Assembly: GCF_014490745.1 (NCBI RefSeq)
Contig: NZ_LZEU01000001.1
Span: forward strand, 496,001 to 560,000
Length of the DNA: 64,000 nucleotides
Direction: 5' to 3'
DNA from: Pseudomonas alcaligenes
Lineage (GTDB): Bacteria > Pseudomonadota > Gammaproteobacteria > Pseudomonadales > Pseudomonadaceae
Both the position numbers and the translations under genes were made by a program. This document shows, in pieces, positions 61,385-64,000 of this stretch. Position 1 is the stretch's first letter; the number at the start of each line of letters is the position of its first letter. The notes beneath the pieces are model-generated. The model was not told where the DNA came from. It saw only the letters and a program-made list of their open reading frames with translations, and did no database searches.

Positions 61385-62890
61385 TCAGCGGTCTTGTATG
61401 AGATGGCTGAGCTGCCGTCCCTGGGTGTCGTACTGGTAACGGGTCACCTTGCCTGTCTCGGTTACCGTCTGTGGCAAGAACAGCGTCGGGTGCCATTCGG
61501 TGGTGATGATGCGGGCCTGTGGTGTGCCGGAGGCCTCGGTGCGCGAGATTTCTAGGCCACGAGCGTTATAGGTGTAGGTGGTCAGGTGGCCCTTGTTGTC
61601 GGTCTTGGTCTTGAGCAAGCCATTGGTGTCGTAGGTGAAGCTGGAGTTGCTGTTGGGGCAGTTCGGTGAAGGCTCGCCCTGGATCGCGGTGATACGACGC
61701 ACGCCCTTGATGTACTGGAAGCTGTACTTCGCCACCTTACCCAGCTCGTTGGTTACCGACACTGTGCCGTCGCTGTTGTAGGTCACACCTACATGCTCGG
61801 CGCCATTCGCGTGCTCGCTGGAAGTGGCACGCCCCTGATCGTCATATGTCCAGGTTGCATAGCGCACACCGCGCTCGTCGGTGATGCCGGTGAGCCAGGA
61901 GTTATTGCGGCTGTCTTCGTAATGGAACTGGCGCTGAGTGGTTTGCCCGCCAGCGGTGCGGGTTATCGAGGTCAGGCGCTTATTGGTGTTATAGCCATAG
62001 GTGATCTGTACACCAGGAGCACTTAGGCTCAGCGGCTGGTGACTGTTGTCTTCGGTGAAGGACAGGTTATTACCGAGATTGTCGGTAACCGTGACTTGGT
62101 TGCCCGAGTAGGTGAATTGCTGCACTGCTCCATGGGCATCGCTCCATTGGATCAGCTTGCCAGCAGAGTCGAAGGTGAAGCGCTCGTTAGCCGTTGAGGT
62201 GTACAGCCAACCGGTGCCGCTCTTGCTAAGTACGCCAAGATCGGAGGAAGTTGGGGTGACTGTCGTGCCGCTAACAGTAAAAAAAGACTCGCGGCCGTTG
62301 TGCATGACTACCGATACGTACTGAGTACCGGCAAAACGGAGGTAGGACGAGAAGCTGTGGCGCCAAATGCCATCGAGGCTGTTATAGCTGCGTGTGAAAC
62401 CTAGTGATGAGCTGCTGCTAGCTTGGTAGTCGGACTCTGACTGGAATTTGTTGCCAATAGAAAAATTTATGGGGTTGCCAACAAACGAAATATTGGTAGT
62501 CGGGAGTTTTTCTACGTTGCAGGATTGTGGTGGGCCTTTTTGCTCGTCATTGCCGCATTGGCCCGTAAAGCGGTTGTAGTTTGTTGTTGTTTGGCACGTG
62601 TCACCCTTTCGTGTTGCGGTTATGTGAAATAAGTAACCATCACTTGGGCGGAATATATGGCAGTAAAAGGATGTGTCTGCGCGATACTCTGTGCTTATTA
62701 GGTGTCTTCCTGGGAAGTGCGTTACTGCGGCCTCGCAAGCTACTTGCGCAGAAATAAATTTACTATTTATGTCTACGACGGAGTACCAGTAATAAGGCTC
62801 TCCCCAGCCGAAGTTGCTATATGCTAATAAGCTTAGGGTGAGTGTGGAGTTGAGGAAGTTTATATTTATTCTTGACTTCATGTGTGTCAT
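61385..62890 (-). CDS. Exported Rhs N-terminal-half paralogue 4
   Basis: A 501-residue protein, first in the tandem series. Signal region FLNSTLTLSLLAYSNFGWG is at about 12-30, followed by EPYYWYSVVD. The Cys motif is TCQTTTNYNRFTGQCGNDEQKGPPQSC. It has the same conserved half as the others, ending RYQYDTQGRQLSHLIQDR. Starts at 62890 and 62881 (both ATG) are possible. Confidence 0.82.
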   Translation of the reverse strand: MTHMKSRININFLNSTLTLSLLAYSNFGWGEPYYWYSVVDINSKFISAQVACEAAVTHFPGRHLISTEYRADTSFYCHIFRPSDGYLFHITATRKGDTCQTTTNYNRFTGQCGNDEQKGPPQSCNVEKLPTTNISFVGNPINFSIGNKFQSESDYQASSSSSLGFTRSYNSLDGIWRHSFSSYLRFAGTQYVSVVMHNGRESFFTVSGTTVTPTSSDLGVLSKSGTGWLYTSTANERFTFDSAGKLIQWSDAHGAVQQFTYSGNQVTVTDNLGNNLSFTEDNSHQPLSLSAPGVQITYGYNTNKRLTSITRTAGGQTTQRQFHYEDSRNNSWLTGITDERGVRYATWTYDDQGRATSSEHANGAEHVGVTYNSDGTVSVTNELGKVAKYSFQYIKGVRRITAIQGEPSPNCPNSNSSFTYDTNGLLKTKTDNKGHLTTYTYNARGLEISRTEASGTPQARIITTEWHPTLFLPQTVTETGKVTRYQYDTQGRQLSHLIQDR

Positions 62891-63281
62891 CCGTGATTAA
62901 TGAGAGTCTGCAGGTTGTTCTGTCGTTTGGTTTTGTCTGCTTTCTGCGAGTCGTTGGGGCGGTTGCAGCCACAGTCAAGTAATTTCTCTGTCATTTATAT
63001 ATTAAGTGCAGCGTGCTAGCGCCGGTGAAGCTATTGTGCCAGTCGTGAGTTGGCTGCCGAAGTTGGTGTGTATCAAATATTTAATATCGGCGGTAGGCAG
63101 GAGTGGCTCGAAGCGTAATATTTTGGGGCGGAGAGCGTTTCATATAAGGTGCAAGTCCATCTGCAGTGATAGTCGCTGAGTCGTGTCACGTTAAAACAAC
63201 TTGGTACTCTCTCGCCAGAGTGTCTCCTGCACAGGGGGCAGCCAGAGGGCATCGCTCCGGCGCAGGTGAGGGGCGTAGCAC
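62891..63281. promoter_or_regulatory. AT-rich upstream region of the rhs paralogue array
   Basis: This 391-base region has no gene. It should hold the promoter of the array (minus strand) and end at the msrA stop. TTTATATATTAAGTG at about 62995-63009 and TATCAAATATTTAATATC at about 63070 are the AT-rich parts. I saw no terminator for msrA with a good T-run. Confidence 0.5.
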
Positions 63282-63929
63282 TTACCCCGGCAGGCACACC
63301 CCGGTGCCGCCCAGGCCGCAGTAGCCGCCGGGGTTCTTGGCCAGGTACTGCTGGTGGTAGGCCTCGGCGTAGTAGAAGGGCGGCGCCATGCCCAGTTCGG
63401 TGGTGATGGGGCCGAAGCCGGCCTTGTCCAGCTGGCCCTGGAACAGCGCCTGGCTGACTTCGGCGGCCTGCAGCTGGGCGTCGTCGCTGCAGTAGATGGC
63501 CGAGCGGTACTGGGTGCCGATGTCATTGCCCTGGCGCATGCCCAGGGTCGGGTTGTGCGCTTCCCAGAACACCTTGAGCAGGGCCTCGTAGTTGGTCTGC
63601 TGCGGGTCGAACACCACCAGCACCACTTCGGTATGCCCGGTCAGGCCGGAGCAGACTTCCTCGTAGGTCGGGTTGGGCGTATGGCCGCCGGCGTAGCCTA
63701 CCGCGGTTGTCCATACCCCTGGCTGCTGCCAGAAGCGCCGCTCGACGCCCCAGAAACAGCCCATGGCGAATACCGCCTGCTGCAGGCCGGCGGGGAAGGG
63801 TGGCTTGAGTGGATTGCCATTGACGTAATGGCTGGCGGGCACCGGCATGGCTTCGCTGCGCCCGGGCAGGGCCTGTTCGGCGCTGGGCAGTTCGAGTTTG
63901 TGGGCGAGAATTTGCGAGCGCAGAACCAT
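63282..63929 (-). CDS. msrA: Peptide methionine sulfoxide reductase MsrA
   Basis: A 215-residue reductase repairing Met-S-sulfoxide. The catalytic Cys58 is in [12 protein letters not shown], and resolving Cys lie in the C-terminal [29 protein letters not shown] and [21 protein letters not shown] are typical. The N-terminal about 45 residues form the usual Pseudomonas extension. It restores the backbone order after the rhs region. The window ends 71 bases upstream of its start. Confidence 0.95.
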   Translation of the reverse strand: MVLRSQILAHKLELPSAEQALPGRSEAMPVPASHYVNGNPLKPPFPAGLQQAVFAMGCFWGVERRFWQQPGVWTTAVGYAGGHTPNPTYEEVCSGLTGHTEVVLVVFDPQQTNYEALLKVFWEAHNPTLGMRQGNDIGTQYRSAIYCSDDAQLQAAEVSQALFQGQLDKAGFGPITTELGMAPPFYYAEAYHQQYLAKNPGGYCGLGGTGVCLPG

Positions 63930-64000
63930 GATCCGTTCCTCGGGAATAGTGAGCGTGGGCCTAGCTTACTCCGCTGGTGCGGTGAGTGAAGCTGACAGGT

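Noticed and set aside
59787..61496. Start of paralogue 3 at 61496
   Set aside because: The extra 58 residues overlap the 3' end of paralogue 4 out of frame; the signal peptide and ribosome site place the start at 61322.
63125..63190. GGTGCAAGTCC sequence suggestive of a cobalamin-type or group II intron RNA
   Set aside because: Only the short string matches; the other conserved boxes and a suitable downstream gene are absent.
40604..63281. CRISPR array, tRNA genes or a tRNA attachment site in the island
   Set aside because: No regularly spaced repeats and no cloverleaf-like sequence were seen; the repeats here are rhs paralogues and single hairpins.

Overview
The window is a GC-rich Pseudomonas chromosome segment, judged by gene content, REP-like palindromes and gene order. 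From memory of P. aeruginosa PAO1, the order parA, usp, metY, tauE, selO, mscK, cvrA, acyl-CoA dehydrogenase, rlmJ, msrA matches about PA5028 to PA5018. Two large blocks are not part of that backbone: an aryl polyene cluster at the left and an accessory region between rlmJ and msrA at the right. No tools were used; base composition and identities were judged by eye.

Left block (about 0.7-18.8 kb, all minus strand): a complete aryl polyene (APE) pigment operon in the ApeA-R scheme. It runs from apeC (18.8 kb) through apeD, two acyl carrier proteins, apeG, a fused apeH-apeI ligase/dehydratase, a glycosyltransferase, a lipid A-type acyltransferase, an aromatic amino acid lyase, thioesterase apeK, LolA-like apeL, MMPL exporter apeM, an antiporter-like membrane protein, a halogenase-like flavoprotein, a methyltransferase, lipoprotein apeN and the fatty-acid-type enzymes apeO, apeP, apeQ and apeR. 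Nearly all genes overlap by 4-30 bases. ApeH would load an aryl acid on an ACP; ApeO/C, ApeR, ApeQ and ApeP/I would build the polyene; the acyltransferases, ApeL and ApeM would move it to the outer membrane. The lyase and the halogenase-like enzyme suggest an unusual aryl head group.

Middle block (19.1-40.6 kb): housekeeping genes (parA, tandem Usp, thioesterase, trxC, metY, TauE, MFS, selO, mscK, cvrA, acyl-CoA dehydrogenase, rlmJ), then an MCP-like transducer, an HD-GYP protein, and a PadR regulator divergent from a carotenoid-desaturase-like oxidoreductase with two matching palindromes between them.

Right block (40.6-63.2 kb): an accessory island. It holds a 5'-truncated rhs tip with a TPR-like putative immunity gene; mqsRA with its operator; a four-gene operon of IS21 istA/istB, a TOPRIM-like protein that appears to have lost its catalytic acidic residues, and a tyrosine recombinase; an AT-rich patch with two unrecognised genes, a 1094-residue KAP-type P-loop NTPase and a divergent HEPN protein (a candidate defence pair); and an rhs locus with a small putative immunity gene, an 899-residue Rhs protein, and four tandem paralogues of an exported Rhs N-terminal half. 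msrA then resumes the backbone.
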